Assembly (NCBI RefSeq): GCF_032931615.1
Contig: NZ_CP136761.1
Span: 124,001-188,000 of the forward strand
Direction of reading: 5' to 3'
Origin: Palleronia sp. LCG004
Lineage (GTDB): Bacteria; Pseudomonadota; Alphaproteobacteria; Rhodobacterales; Rhodobacteraceae
Length of the DNA: 64,000 nucleotides
Each line of letters begins with the position of its first letter. The first letter of the stretch is position 1. The notes under the pieces were generated by a model, which saw only the letters and a program-made list of their open reading frames with translations, did no database searches and had not been told where the DNA came from. Shown here in pieces: positions 26,588 through 36,967 of the stretch. The position numbers and the translations under genes are program-made.

Positions 26588-26606
26588 ATTGGCATATATC
26601 GCCAAT
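26588..26606 (+). promoter_or_regulatory. Palindromic candidate operator of the ParDE pair
   Basis: ATTGGC (26588-26593) and GCCAAT (26601-26606) flank ATATATC, just 15 bases before the parD start. The AT-rich centre could be the -10 element. Type II toxin-antitoxin operons are usually autorepressed at such a site. Confidence 0.55.
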
Positions 26607-26621
26607 GAGGAGGCGACGGAC

Positions 26622-26879
26622 ATGGTCACACGCAATGTCGTCCTGACGGACATGCAGGATCAGCTGGTGCAATCGCTGGTTGCGTCCGGGCGGTTCCAGA
26701 ATGCCAGCGAGGCGCTTCGCGCGGGTCTGCGGCTGCTCGAACGCGAGGAGGCGGAGCTGTCGGCCATCCGTCGCGGCATTGAGGAAGGGCTCGCGCAGGT
26801 GCGGGACGGCGATCTTGCACAGGGCACGGGCGAAGATGCGATCCGCCGGGCCTTTGCCGCGGCGCGCGCCGCATCGTGA
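26622..26879 (+). CDS. parD: Type II antitoxin, ParD/CC2985 family
   Basis: The 85-residue ribbon-helix-helix protein begins MVTRNVVLTDMQDQLVQSLV, with the helix-turn GRFQNASEALRAGLRLLERE, matching the ParD N-terminal DNA-binding domain. The C-terminal half is flexible and would bind ParE. GAGGAGG lies 10 nt upstream of the ATG. The longer upstream frame runs antisense to map and is rejected. Its last codons overlap the toxin start (GTGA). Confidence 0.88.
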   Translation: MVTRNVVLTDMQDQLVQSLVASGRFQNASEALRAGLRLLEREEAELSAIRRGIEEGLAQVRDGDLAQGTGEDAIRRAFAAARAAS

Positions 26880-27214
26880 ACCGTTCGCTGAGGCTCACCC
26901 GCCGAGCGGAGGAGAGCCTCGCCCAGATCGCACGCTGGACGATCGAGAGTTTCGGCACGGCGCAGGCCGATCGCTATGAGATGGATCTGCTGGATCGCTG
27001 CCGCGAGATTTGCGAGGGCAGGGCGCTCAGCCGAAGTTGTGCGGTACTGGCCGAGGATGCCGCCGATCTGCGGTTCACCCGGGCGGGAGAGCACTTCCTT
27101 GTCTTCCTCGACGATCCGGAGGAGGTCGTTATCGTCGATATTCTTCATTCCCGGAGCGACCTGCCACGGCATGTCGCGGCGCTCGGGCAGGCGAAGGGTG
27201 TTCGCGGGAATTAG
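26876..27214 (+). CDS. parE: Type II toxin, RelE/ParE family
   Basis: The 112-residue RelE/ParE-fold protein has LRLTRRAEESLAQIARWTIE at the start, FGTAQADRYEMDLLDRCREI in the middle, and the C-terminal strands FTRAGEHFLVFLDDPEEVVI and DILHSR. ParE toxins generally poison DNA gyrase; the target here is inferred from the family. It starts with GTG at 26876, overlapping the antitoxin stop by 4 bases. The C-terminal extension after ILHSR (SDLPRHVAALGQ) is usual. It meets the CoA-transferase gene tail to tail, with a 4-base overlap of annotated ends. Confidence 0.88.
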   Translation: MNRSLRLTRRAEESLAQIARWTIESFGTAQADRYEMDLLDRCREICEGRALSRSCAVLAEDAADLRFTRAGEHFLVFLDDPEEVVIVDILHSRSDLPRHVAALGQAKGVRGN

Positions 27215-28355
27215 TCCCAACCTTTCCAGCCATCCGCACCGAGGATGGGGGCGGCCCGTTCCAAGGACAGCTCGCTTCGCGAAAAGCCGATCGGCGTGCG
27301 TACCCCCTGAAGCCCTTCGGGCGAGATCACCATGCCGCGCGCGGCGACCTGCGGGTCCGAAAGTGCCTCGGCCACGGAATTGATCGGTCCGCAGGGCACA
27401 CCGGCACCCCCCAGATCCGCGATGAGCGCGTCGCGCAGACGGCGACGGGTCGCGTCCTCGATCATCGGGGCGAGGGTCTCGCGATTGGCGACACGCGCGC
27501 CGTTGGTCGCGAAGCGCGGATCCGAGGCGAGGCCGCCCAAGCCCAGCACGTCGGCCAGTGCGGCGAATTGACGGTCGTTGCCGCAGGCGACGATGAGGTG
27601 GCCGTCGGAGGTCGCGAAGACCTGATAGGGCACGATGTTCGGATGTGCGTTGCCGAGCCGCGTGGGCGCGGTCCCTCCGAGGAGGTGGTTCGTCGCCTGG
27701 TTCGCAAGCACGGCAACCCCTGTATCGAGCAGCGACAGATCGACGTGCTGCCCCATCCCCGAGCGCGCGCGTTCGGCAAGCGCGGCCTGGATGCCGATCA
27801 CGCCGTAGAGCCCGGTGAAGACGTCGATCCAGGCGACGCCGACCTTCTGCGGCTGGCCGTCGGGCTCGCCCGTCAGGTCCATGATGCCCGAAAGGCCCTG
27901 GATCATGAAATCGTATCCCGGCTGCGCGGCGCGTGGTCCGTCCTGTCCGAAACCGGTGACGGAGGCATAGACGAGACCGGAATTGTCAGCCGAGAGCGTA
28001 GGGTAATCGAGGCCCCACCTGGCGAGGCCGCCGAGCTTGAAATTCTCGATCAGCACGTCCGCGCCCGCGATCAGGTCCTTGAGCCGCGCGAGATCCTCCG
28101 GATCGGCGAAGTCGCACCGCACGGAACGCTTTCCGCGATTGGCCGCGTGGAAATAGGCGGCGACCGTCTCGGTGCCGCCATGGCCGTCGTCGCGCTCGAC
28201 GAAGGGAGGGCCCCAGCGGCGGGTATCGTCGCCCTCGGGGGCCTCGACCTTGATGACCTCGGCCCCGAGATCAGCCAGCGTCTGGCCGATCCACGGCCCG
28301 GCGAGGATGCGGGCGAGCTCGACCACGCGCAGGCCCGCGAGCGGTGCGTCGCCCA

Positions 28356-28356
<1 letters not shown>
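27211..28356 (-). CDS. CaiB/BaiF (class III) CoA-transferase, probable glutarate CoA-transferase
   Basis: The 381-residue protein begins PLAGLRVVELARILAGPWIG, the class III CoA-transferase N-terminus. NRGKRSVRCDF, ADVLIENFKLGGLARWGLDY and the catalytic Asp in QPGYDFMIQGLSGIMDLTG (about residue 147) follow. Its ATG shares one base with the stop of the glutaryl-CoA dehydrogenase gene, so they are translationally coupled. With that partner the best guess is succinyl-CoA:glutarate CoA-transferase (SUGCT-like), making glutaryl-CoA for oxidation. Substrate assignment is inference from context. Confidence 0.88.
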
Positions 28357-29555
<1,199 letters not shown>

Positions 29556-29582
29556 GGCGCGTCCCTCTCCCTCCATGACACC

Positions 29583-29608
29583 GACCGGCCCCGTGCGACG
29601 GGGCGGTC
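29583..29608 (-). terminator. Imperfect hairpin between the MFS gene and gcdH
   Basis: GACCG (29583-29587) pairs with CGGTC (29604-29608), with inner CCCCGT and ACGGGG arms, about 75 bases after the MFS stop and 28 before the gcdH start. No U-tract follows. It may separate the two transcripts. Confidence 0.4.
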
Positions 29609-29683
29609 TTCCACCCGAGTCTAGGACATGGCGGGCCGGTTTGCCATCGTGGAAGCCCGGCCCGGGCGGATCGGCGGAAGCGG

Positions 29684-31018
29684 TCAGGATCCCGGCATCG
29701 TATCGGGCGTCTCGTCTTCCTCGTCTTCTTCCGGATCTTCCTCGTCGCCCTGTTCGGCCGCCTGTTCGGCCGCCCAGCTGCCTGCCGCCTCGACCGCGAC
29801 GGACGATGCCGTCGGCACGACGCCGAGATAGCTGTCGCTCGTGCTCATGGCCGGGCGGACATTCTGCGTCATCCGGTAGAGCGCATAGAGCGCGATCAGC
29901 GTGAAGGTCGATCCGAGCACGAGCCAGAAGGCGTAGGGATCGACGTGCTGCATCGCCCAGCCGGTGACGAGCGGGCCGATAATTGCCCCGATCCCGAAGG
30001 TGAGCACCAGCCCGCCCGAGGCGGCCGGCATGTCCTCGACCGAAAGGGCGTCGTTCGTATAGGCGAGGAAGAGCGCATAGAGCGGCGTCGTCACCCCGCC
30101 CGCGAGAAAGGCCGCCCCCATCAGGAACCAGAGCCCGTCGCCCGCCATCCAGCCGGCCGCGCAGGAGGCGGCTCCGAGCGCCGAGGTCCAGAGGATTAGC
30201 CGCCGACGGTCCAGCCGGTCCGACAGCCAGCCGATCGGATATTGCAGCACCAGCGCCCCGCCGAAGAGCATGGCCACGAAGAGCGAGATCTGCGGTGCGG
30301 TCATCGCGATCTGCGTGCCGAAGACCGCGGCCATGCCCGATTGCGTGGCATAGGCCGCCCCCAGCAGGAAGATCCCGACCGTGCCAAGGGGAGAGCCCGA
30401 GAAGAGCCGCCAGAGCGACATGGGCCGCGTGACCGCTGCGGCGGGAACGGGAGAGATCGACAGCAGGATCGGCGCGAAGGAGATCGAGACGAGGATCGAC
30501 GCCCCGATGAAGAGCACCGAGGTGCCCGCATCCCCCAGCGTCAGCAATCCCTGCGCGCCGATGATTCCGAGGGTCTGCGCGATCATGTAGGCGGCGAGGA
30601 CCTTGCCGCGCGTCTCGTTTGTGGCGGCATCGTTGAGCCAGCTCTCGGCGGTGACGTAGATGCCCGACATGCAGAATCCGAGCAACAGCCGCAGGAGGGT
30701 CCAGGCGATCGGATCGGCGAGAAGCGGAAACGCGATGAGCCCCGCCGACACGAAGCTGCCGAGCGCCGCGAAGACGCGGACATGGCCCACGCGCCGGATC
30801 ATCACGGGGGCATAACGCGCACCTGCGAGAAAACCCGCGAAATAGGCCGAGGTGACGATGGCGAGTTCGGCGGCAGAAAACCCCTCGATCCCGCCCCTGA
30901 TGCCAATCAGGGTGAACTGCATCCCGTTGCCGAGCATGATCAGCACGATTCCGAGAAGCAGCGCCCAGATGGCGGAGAGGACTTGGATCATGAACGCTCC
31001 GCTCGGGGCCGGTGGCAT
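29684..31018 (-). CDS. MFS transporter with acidic C-terminal tail
   Basis: The 444-residue major facilitator protein has 12 TM segments. [20 protein letters not shown] and the [21 protein letters not shown] region recall the YcaD/UMF2-type subfamily. The second half has [14 protein letters not shown] between TM8 and TM9. After TM12 there is a 55-residue cytoplasmic tail ending in an Asp/Glu-rich run (about residues 426-440). The substrate is unknown. The gene precedes gcdH on the same strand, so a glutarate-related substrate is possible but unproven. I keep the first ATG (31018, with AGGGAAG upstream); an internal Met at codon 10 is an alternative. Confidence 0.85.
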   Translation of the reverse strand: MPPAPSGAFMIQVLSAIWALLLGIVLIMLGNGMQFTLIGIRGGIEGFSAAELAIVTSAYFAGFLAGARYAPVMIRRVGHVRVFAALGSFVSAGLIAFPLLADPIAWTLLRLLLGFCMSGIYVTAESWLNDAATNETRGKVLAAYMIAQTLGIIGAQGLLTLGDAGTSVLFIGASILVSISFAPILLSISPVPAAAVTRPMSLWRLFSGSPLGTVGIFLLGAAYATQSGMAAVFGTQIAMTAPQISLFVAMLFGGALVLQYPIGWLSDRLDRRRLILWTSALGAASCAAGWMAGDGLWFLMGAAFLAGGVTTPLYALFLAYTNDALSVEDMPAASGGLVLTFGIGAIIGPLVTGWAMQHVDPYAFWLVLGSTFTLIALYALYRMTQNVRPAMSTSDSYLGVVPTASSVAVEAAGSWAAEQAAEQGDEEDPEEDEEDETPDTMPGS

Positions 31019-31150
31019 CGTCTTCCCTGTCGGGAACGGCTAACGCCCAACCTAACCGCGTCGCGGAGGGCCTGTCCATGGCCGCAGGGACGCGCGGCCC
31101 CGCGGCCATGGAAGATTGACGCGGAAAAAGGCTCCGCGCCGCTGTCTTGA

Positions 31151-31372
31151 TCAGTAACGCGGACGGCGGCAGATGCCCGCATCGTCGCAGAAGACGCCGG
31201 CGAGGCCGCCCACGATCGCGCCGCGATCGCCGTTCCCGTCGACGGCCCGCGCGGCACCGTAGCCGAGCGCCGCGCCGACGAGGCCGCGTTCCATGTCAGT
31301 GTCGATGGCGGCACCCGGGGCGCAGGCCGAGAGAAGGGCGGTCGCCGCGACGAGCGGAAGGATGAATTTCAT
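31151..31372 (-). CDS. Small glycine-zipper lipoprotein
   Basis: The 73-residue protein begins [20 protein letters not shown], with lipobox LSAC, so it is probably anchored in the outer membrane. The mature part contains a Gly/Ala-rich segment ([16 protein letters not shown], then [10 protein letters not shown]) like glycine-zipper proteins, ending [11 protein letters not shown]. Cys residues near the end could form a disulfide. GAGGAG lies before the start. The function is unknown; such proteins are common in Rhodobacteraceae envelopes. Confidence 0.75.
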   Translation of the reverse strand: MKFILPLVAATALLSACAPGAAIDTDMERGLVGAALGYGAARAVDGNGDRGAIVGGLAGVFCDDAGICRRPRY

Positions 31373-31615
31373 GGTGGTCTCCTCGAGGGGCCGCGCGGAT
31401 GTCGGCGGCGTTGCACATGTCGGAGACCCTGCGGGAGAGACGATACCTCTCCGGGTCCCCGCCGATGCGCCGGCAGATATGTCGCCAGGGTTCGGTCATG
31501 CGATCACGGACCTGCATATCCACGCCGCTATCCGATAGCAGTTGGCTGTTATCCCATGTTTTCAGGGTGCTGGCCCAAATCCGTCCGGGCCACCCATGGA
31601 TCGCGGGACCCAACG

Positions 31616-31645
31616 AAAAACGCCCCCGCAGAACCTGCGGGGGCG
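31616..31645 (-). terminator. Rho-independent terminator of the PRC-barrel gene
   Basis: CGCCCCCGCA (31621-31630) and TGCGGGGGCG (31636-31645) form a 10-bp stem with a 5-nt loop. On the minus strand a run of five U follows (31616-31620). It lies 38 bases after the PRC-barrel stop and is a textbook intrinsic terminator. Confidence 0.9.
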
Positions 31646-31682
31646 CGATCGCCGCACGGTGCGGCGTCATTGGCGACGGGAA

Positions 31683-32006
31683 TCAGTCGTCCCAGGTCGG
31701 AAGCTGCTCGACCTCGTCGGCGGTCATCTCGGTCGTGTACTGGTCGCCGTCCCAGGTCAGGTCGTCGACATTCATCACGACTTCGGTATCGCCCAGGTCG
31801 AGGAAGCCGTCATCGACCTCGACCACGAAGGCGACGGGCTGGCCGGAACCGTCGACAAGGACGGTTTCGATTTCGCCGACCTCGTCGTTGTCGGCACCCA
31901 TGATCTCGAGCCCGTCGACATCGGTATAGCTCGAGACATCGGCAGACTGCGCGAGGGCGGCACCGGCGAGGGGCAGCGTAAGAGCGGCAATCATCAGACT
32001 TTTCAT
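31683..32006 (-). CDS. Exported PRC-barrel domain protein
   Basis: The 107-residue protein has a signal peptide (MKSLMIAALTLPLAGAALAQ). A PRC-barrel-like domain follows: VDGLEIMGADNDEVGEIETV, LVDGSGQPVAFVVEVDDGFL, DTEVVMNVDDL. It is very acidic. Periplasmic PRC-barrel proteins are frequent in alphaproteobacteria but their role is unclear. Its own terminator makes it monocistronic. The start at 32006 was chosen because it gives the signal peptide. Confidence 0.85.
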   Translation of the reverse strand: MKSLMIAALTLPLAGAALAQSADVSSYTDVDGLEIMGADNDEVGEIETVLVDGSGQPVAFVVEVDDGFLDLGDTEVVMNVDDLTWDGDQYTTEMTADEVEQLPTWDD

Positions 32007-32233
32007 AGCGTTACCTTTCGAAGTTTGAATCTGCCGGTCAACACGGAGACCGCTTTCAGGTTCCGCCCGATGCGAGAAATCGGGTTTCTGCCGGCTTCGG
32101 GGCGATCCGGGAGCGGTGCAGGAGGGTCGAGAACGTCCCGCGGCCCCGGTGGCACCGAGATGCCTAATCCTTCCTTCATCATTTCGCGGTGAAAGTTTCA
32201 TAGGCACATTTTCAGTGGGAATGCGGGAAGGCG

Positions 32234-32728
32234 ATGTTGGAAGGTATCGAAGGGAGGTTCGAGGATGACACGAACGACCGATCCGGTAGCCTGACGGCGC
32301 GGATGGACCCATTGGCGCGCGCGACGACCCGGGATGGTCGCGTTGCGGGGCGGTCGCTCAGGATCCTCGTGGTCGAGGACAACCGGACGAACCAACTCGT
32401 CATGCGGCACCTGCTGAAATCGGTGGAGGGCGAGGTCGCGCTGGCCGAGAACGGACGGGAAGCCGTCGAACTGGCGATGTCCGCGCATTACGACGTGATC
32501 CTGATGGACATTCAGATGCCGCTTCTCGACGGGGTCGAGGCCGCGCGCCAGATCCGCGCGATCGAGCGGGCCGACCCGATCCGGAGCCGCGCCGTGATCC
32601 TTGCGACGACGGCCAACACGATGACCGACCAGATCGCCGAATACGGCAGGGCCGGGATGGACGGATGGCTCGCCAAGCCGATCGCGAAGGATCGCCTGCT
32701 GACCGCAATAACCGAACGCCTGAACTGA
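32234..32728 (+). CDS. Single-domain response regulator
   Basis: The 164-residue protein has a receiver domain from about residue 42: ILVVEDNRTNQLVMRHLL (acidic pair), phospho-Asp in YDVILMDIQMPLLDGVEAAR (about residue 97), Thr in ILATTAN and Lys in GWLAKPI. The style (DNxxNQ, DxQMPxMDG) is that of receivers at the ends of hybrid kinases. No output domain follows. GGGAAGG precedes the ATG, and the N-terminal 40 residues look disordered. The kinase gene starts 32 bases later, so the two are probably partners. Confidence 0.87.
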   Translation: MLEGIEGRFEDDTNDRSGSLTARMDPLARATTRDGRVAGRSLRILVVEDNRTNQLVMRHLLKSVEGEVALAENGREAVELAMSAHYDVILMDIQMPLLDGVEAARQIRAIERADPIRSRAVILATTANTMTDQIAEYGRAGMDGWLAKPIAKDRLLTAITERLN

Positions 32729-32760
32729 CCGCCAACCTCAGAGAAAAGACAGAGACGCCG

Positions 32761-34023
32761 ATGGACGATCCCCGTGAAGCCGGCCCCGTGACCCCGAGCC
32801 TGCAATCCTATCCGATCCCGGCGAACGATCGTGCGCGGGTCGAGATCATCAATGCGATGATGATCGAACGCCGGCGGAAAGATCCGTTCTTCGAGCATGT
32901 CACCGAGGCCGCCAAGACCGTCTTCGGCACGCCGATCGCGTATGTCTCGCTCATGCAACGCGAAACGCAGCGGCTTCTGCATTGCAACGGGGCCGATGTG
33001 GAGGGAACGCCACGCGAGGCCTCGCTCTGCGCGTTCACGGTCGCGGCGAAACAGACGATCGTGATCCACGACACCTGGCAGGATGCGCGCAGCGTCGATC
33101 ATCCGGCGGTCGTCGACAACAATCGGCTGCGCTTCTCGGCTTCGGCACCCGTGATCCTGTCGTCGGGATTCTGCGTCGGGACGCTCTGCGCTGTCGATCT
33201 CGTTCCCCACGAGGCACCCGATGCGGGTCAGATCGCCGTGCTCGAGCACCTGGCCGCGATGATCGCGCGGTTCTACGAGGCACCGGCGGAACCCGACCCC
33301 GCGCGGCTGGCCGAGATCGGCCGGATTGCCCACGAGGCGCAGGAGGAGTTCCTCGCGCTGATCGGTCACGAGTTGCGCACGCCGCTGAATGGGATCTGCG
33401 GGCTTCTTCCGCTACTCGAACCGGCGAACGCGGAGGAAGCCGAGATCCGCGACGCGATCGACGGGTCGGCGGATCTGCTCACGCGGGTGGTCAACAGCAT
33501 CCTCTTCTACACCGAGCTGTCGTCGGCCGATATCGAGATCGAGGAGAGCGCGATCGACCTGGCCGAGCTTCTGCGCAGGACCACGGCCGGGCATCAGGCT
33601 CTGATGCGGATCGGCGACAAGACCTGCGACATGACCGGCATCCCGGAATGCCTGCCTTACAGCGGCGACCGGGAAAAGCTCGAACTGGCATTCTCGTGCC
33701 TGCTGGCCAATGTCGTCGTGCATGGCGGGCGCAACGCGCGGGTAAGCCTGGGCGTGGACGAGAACGGCATCGTCGAGATCGCGATCGGCGATGACGGCCC
33801 CGGGATCACGGCCGAACGCGAAAGCCGGATCTGGCATGCCTTCGGAACCGGTGAGGCGGTCCGCACGCGCCGCGCCGACGGTATCGGGCTCGGCCTGCCG
33901 CTGACGCGCCGGTTGATCGAACTGCACGGAGGCGACGTCACGCTCGACCAGACGGGCGGGGGGCTTGCCGTCCGGATCCGTCTGCCGGCCTGGCGGATGA
34001 GGGTGGCCGAAGTGGCCGCCTGA
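32761..34023 (+). CDS. Cytoplasmic GAF-domain sensor histidine kinase
   Basis: The 420-residue protein has no TM segments. A GAF domain (about residues 30-170) shows VFGTPIAYVSLMQRETQRLL, SLCAFTVAAKQTIVIHD and GFCVGTLCAVDLVP, a type often found with PAS/GAF kinases in Rhodobacterales. The H-box is FLALIGHELRTPLNGICGLL (about residue 200), the N-box lies in LLANVVVHGG, and the G-boxes are IGDDGPGI and GIGLGLPLTRRLIELHGG. The signal is unknown. Its start is an ATG at 32761. It probably phosphorylates the receiver protein just upstream and ends 6 bases from the convergent sqdC stop. Confidence 0.88.
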   Translation: MDDPREAGPVTPSLQSYPIPANDRARVEIINAMMIERRRKDPFFEHVTEAAKTVFGTPIAYVSLMQRETQRLLHCNGADVEGTPREASLCAFTVAAKQTIVIHDTWQDARSVDHPAVVDNNRLRFSASAPVILSSGFCVGTLCAVDLVPHEAPDAGQIAVLEHLAAMIARFYEAPAEPDPARLAEIGRIAHEAQEEFLALIGHELRTPLNGICGLLPLLEPANAEEAEIRDAIDGSADLLTRVVNSILFYTELSSADIEIEESAIDLAELLRRTTAGHQALMRIGDKTCDMTGIPECLPYSGDREKLELAFSCLLANVVVHGGRNARVSLGVDENGIVEIAIGDDGPGITAERESRIWHAFGTGEAVRTRRADGIGLGLPLTRRLIELHGGDVTLDQTGGGLAVRIRLPAWRMRVAEVAA

Positions 34024-34029
34024 GACCGC

Positions 34030-34857
34030 TCAGGGGCGCATTCCGGCGAGCGTATCACGCAGTCCCGCCATGCCGCGGGGCGTCCAGCCAAGCGCGCGTA
34101 GGCGGGTGGTTTCCATCTCGCGGACGGAAGACGCATCTGCGCGCCGGGGGAGTGGCCCTGCGATCCCGTGGATCGCACCCCATGTCCCGAGAAGGTCGCA
34201 CCGGTCGAGCACGATGTCGGAGACGTTGAGGATCTGCGGTTGCTCGAGATCGAGCGCAAGCGCGACCGCCGTGGCGAGGTCGTCCACGTGCAGCTCGGTC
34301 GCGACGCGGGGGGCGATGGGGCGGCCGGCGCTGAAATCGGCGAAGAGGTCGGCCCATTTATGCGCCTTTCCCGGTCGCGGGGGGCCGTAGAGGCCCGTGG
34401 CCCTGAGCGAGACGCCGCCGCGATCGGTGACGGCGATCTCGACCTCGCGCTTCATCTTTCCGTAGAGCGTGTCGGGGGCGGGCTCCCGCGTCTCGGGGAG
34501 GGAGGTTCCGGGCGGCGGGCTGCCATAGACGGCACGCGAGGACAGGAACACGATGCGACGGCCCCGCACGGCATCGAAAAGTCGCAGCGTGCCATCGCGG
34601 TTCCGTGCGATAAACCCGGGCGCATCGTCGCCCTCCCCACCGCGATAGCGGCCCGGCACGTGGTCGAAGGCTGCATGGACCAGCGCATCGGCGAAGCCCA
34701 GATCGGGGCAGGGGCCGCCGAGCTGCCAGTCGAGATGCGGCAGGCCGAGCACCGAGGGCCGCCGTCCGAGTGTCGTCACCTCGTGGCCCATCCGGGAAAG
34801 GTGGCGTGCGGCGGGGTGGCCCGCCCGACCCGTGGCGCCGGTCAGGACGATGCGCAT
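34030..34857 (-). CDS. sqdC: NAD(P)-binding epimerase-like protein, SqdC
   Basis: The 275-residue extended-SDR protein has the Rossmann motif VLTGATGRAGHPAARHL at the N-terminus, LSSRAVYGSPPP (the catalytic-like Tyr region) and KMKREVEIA later. It is the third gene of sqdB-sqdD-sqdC, matching the sulfolipid operon described in Rhodobacter sphaeroides. There sqdC mutants accumulate a sulfoquinovosyl intermediate, implying a role late in sulfoquinovosyldiacylglycerol synthesis. Its start lies inside the end of sqdD (16-base overlap). Its exact reaction is not established. Confidence 0.78.
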   Translation of the reverse strand: MRIVLTGATGRAGHPAARHLSRMGHEVTTLGRRPSVLGLPHLDWQLGGPCPDLGFADALVHAAFDHVPGRYRGGEGDDAPGFIARNRDGTLRLFDAVRGRRIVFLSSRAVYGSPPPGTSLPETREPAPDTLYGKMKREVEIAVTDRGGVSLRATGLYGPPRPGKAHKWADLFADFSAGRPIAPRVATELHVDDLATAVALALDLEQPQILNVSDIVLDRCDLLGTWGAIHGIAGPLPRRADASSVREMETTRLRALGWTPRGMAGLRDTLAGMRP

Positions 34858-35645
34858 GGGCCAGGCAAAGCAGAAAGGTCCGGGGCGCGACCTGCCGCGA
34901 AATCTTGCCACAGGTCGATCAGCGGACGGAGACTTTCGGCTTTGTCATGGGCCATCCACGGCTTTTCGTACTGGTAGTGCAGGACGTGGATCGCGTCCCA
35001 CGACCAGAGGTCGGGGAGGTTCAGCCAGACATATTGCAGCATATTCATCGTCACCGGCAGGCCGTGCCAGTCGGGAAAGAAATCCTGCAGGAAGGTCTGG
35101 TCCGTGCGTCGCCAGAACGCGCCCGGAGCGTCGAGCCGGGCAAGCATCCGTTCGAATGTCGCGGGATCGGGCCGGGCTGTGAAGACGCCGGAATTGAGCC
35201 TGTGGAAATCACCGAGGCTCTCGTAGACGTTCGGGGCGGCGCAGAATTCGGGATAGTCGAAAAGCCGGTCGATGTTGCGCAGGACGAGCGTGTCGGCATC
35301 GAGGAACACGACGCGATCATACTCAAGCTGCCAGAGCCTGAGCTTGGCGAAATTGTCGAGCGGCGTGTGGAAGACGGGTTTCTCGCCCTTCGTAAAGGGG
35401 GCTGCGCCGTGCAGACGGTCGCGCGCATGCAGAGCGTTGAATTCGGGCGCGGTCGGCAGCAGTTCGACCGGGATCAGCCGCGCACCCAGTTCGGCGAGAG
35501 GGGCCAAGGCGCTATCGGGGGTGCCGGCCGTGTGCATCACCACGCGATCCGCGCAGCTGCCGCTTGCCGCGATGGAATTCAGGAGCGCGCCGGCCCCGCG
35601 CGCGAAATCGGCATTCGTGACCAGCGTGACGTAGGCGTCCGACAT
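34842..35645 (-). CDS. sqdD: Family 8-type glycosyltransferase, SqdD
   Basis: The 267-residue nucleotide-sugar transferase has a GT8/glycogenin-like fold: YVTLVTNADFARGAGALLNS at the start and the metal-binding DxD in YDRVVFLDADTLVLRNIDRL (about residue 110). LNSGVFTARP and the later LHYQYEKPWM are also GT8-like. In R. sphaeroides SqdD is thought to transfer sulfoquinovose in sulfolipid synthesis. The start at 35645 is 4 bases after the sqdB stop; the longer frame overlaps sqdB and lacks family similarity. Confidence 0.82.
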   Translation of the reverse strand: MSDAYVTLVTNADFARGAGALLNSIAASGSCADRVVMHTAGTPDSALAPLAELGARLIPVELLPTAPEFNALHARDRLHGAAPFTKGEKPVFHTPLDNFAKLRLWQLEYDRVVFLDADTLVLRNIDRLFDYPEFCAAPNVYESLGDFHRLNSGVFTARPDPATFERMLARLDAPGAFWRRTDQTFLQDFFPDWHGLPVTMNMLQYVWLNLPDLWSWDAIHVLHYQYEKPWMAHDKAESLRPLIDLWQDFAAGRAPDLSALPGPCASS

Positions 35646-35649
35646 CGGT

Positions 35650-36867
35650 TCAGGACGCGGATCTGAGGCTCTTGCCCTCCGGGTCGCGGTCGACCTTTGC
35701 GCCCAGTTCGCGCGTCCAGCCCGAGACGGCCGGTACGCGGGTGCGGTCGATGCGATGGGCGAACTTGCGCGCGACATCGACGACCTCGGACATGAGGCCC
35801 TCGGCCAGCGTCGTCGGCTCGAGCCCGAGGGCAAGGAATTGGTCGTTCCTGACGATGAGGTCGTTCTCGGCGGCTTCCTTGCGCGGATTGGGCAGGTAGG
35901 CCACGCGCGCGCCGGTCTGACCCGCGATCATCTCGGCCAGGTCGCGGACGCGGTGCGTCTCGGTCATCTGGTTGAAGATCTTGACGCGGTCGCCAGATTT
36001 CGGCGCGTCGCCGAGCGCAAGCTCGATGCAGCGGACACTGTCGCGGATATGGATGAAGGCGCGGGTCTGGCCGCCCGATCCGTGGACCGTCAACGGATAG
36101 CCGATCGCGGCCTGGATGAGGAAACGGTTGAGGACGGTCCCGTAATCGCCGTCGTAGTCGAAGCGATTGACGAGCTGCGGGTCGCGCAGCGTCTGGTCGG
36201 TATTGGTCCCCCAGACGATCCCCTGATGCAGGTCGGTGATCCGAAGGCCGTCATTCTGGGCGTAGAACTGAAACAGGATCTGATCGAGCGACTTGGTCAT
36301 GTGATAGACCGAGCCGGGCCGCGTGGGATAGAGGATCTCCTGCGCCTTCTTGCCCGAAGGGGTATCGATCTCGACGTCGAGATACCCTTCGGGGATGGGC
36401 GCGCCGACGGAGGAATAACCGTAGACGCCCATCGTGCCGAGATGGACGAGATGCGCGTCGATCCCGGTCTCGACCATCGCGGCGAGCAGGTTGTGCGTCG
36501 CGTTCGTGTTGTTGCGGACAGTGTAGACCTTGTGACGGTCGGTCTTCATCGAATAGGGCGCGGCACGCTGTTCGGCTAGGTGCACGATCGCGTCGGGGCG
36601 ATGTTCAGAGAGCCAAGATTTCAGCCGCTCGTATTCGTCTGCGAGGTCGAGCAGGTGGAAATGGATCGTCCGGCCCGTCGTCTCGCGCCAGATGCGGCAG
36701 CGCTCCTGAATGGAATCCATCGGCGTGAGGGATTGCACGCCGAGCTCGGTGTCGATCCAGCGTCGCGAGAGGTTGTCGAGGATGTGGACCTCGTGTCCCG
36801 CATCGCTCAGATGGAGGGTCGTCGGCCATCCGCAGAAGCCGTCGCCGCCGAGTATCGCCACCTTCAT
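35650..36867 (-). CDS. sqdB: UDP-sulfoquinovose synthase
   Basis: The 405-residue SDR enzyme converts UDP-glucose and sulfite to UDP-sulfoquinovose. SqdB/SQD1 motifs are clear: the glycine motif VAILGGDGFCGWPTTLHLSD, HILDNLSRRWIDTELG, HLAEQRAAPYSMK, a YHMTKSLDQILFQFY segment with the catalytic Tyr/Lys, and GIVWGTNTDQT. The ATG at 36867 has AGAAAGGA upstream; the longer frame adds an unrelated N-terminus. It is first in the operon and commits carbon to sulfolipid, which can replace phospholipid under phosphate limitation. No Pho box was identified upstream. Confidence 0.93.
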   Translation of the reverse strand: MKVAILGGDGFCGWPTTLHLSDAGHEVHILDNLSRRWIDTELGVQSLTPMDSIQERCRIWRETTGRTIHFHLLDLADEYERLKSWLSEHRPDAIVHLAEQRAAPYSMKTDRHKVYTVRNNTNATHNLLAAMVETGIDAHLVHLGTMGVYGYSSVGAPIPEGYLDVEIDTPSGKKAQEILYPTRPGSVYHMTKSLDQILFQFYAQNDGLRITDLHQGIVWGTNTDQTLRDPQLVNRFDYDGDYGTVLNRFLIQAAIGYPLTVHGSGGQTRAFIHIRDSVRCIELALGDAPKSGDRVKIFNQMTETHRVRDLAEMIAGQTGARVAYLPNPRKEAAENDLIVRNDQFLALGLEPTTLAEGLMSEVVDVARKFAHRIDRTRVPAVSGWTRELGAKVDRDPEGKSLRSAS

Positions 36868-36967
36868 GGACCAATCCTTTCTGGCATCGTCCGTTGCCCG
36901 ATTGGTAAGCATGGCGAGGCCGCGATGGCAAGTCCGGGCGGGACGCGTCCCGCCCGAGGTCCTTTCG

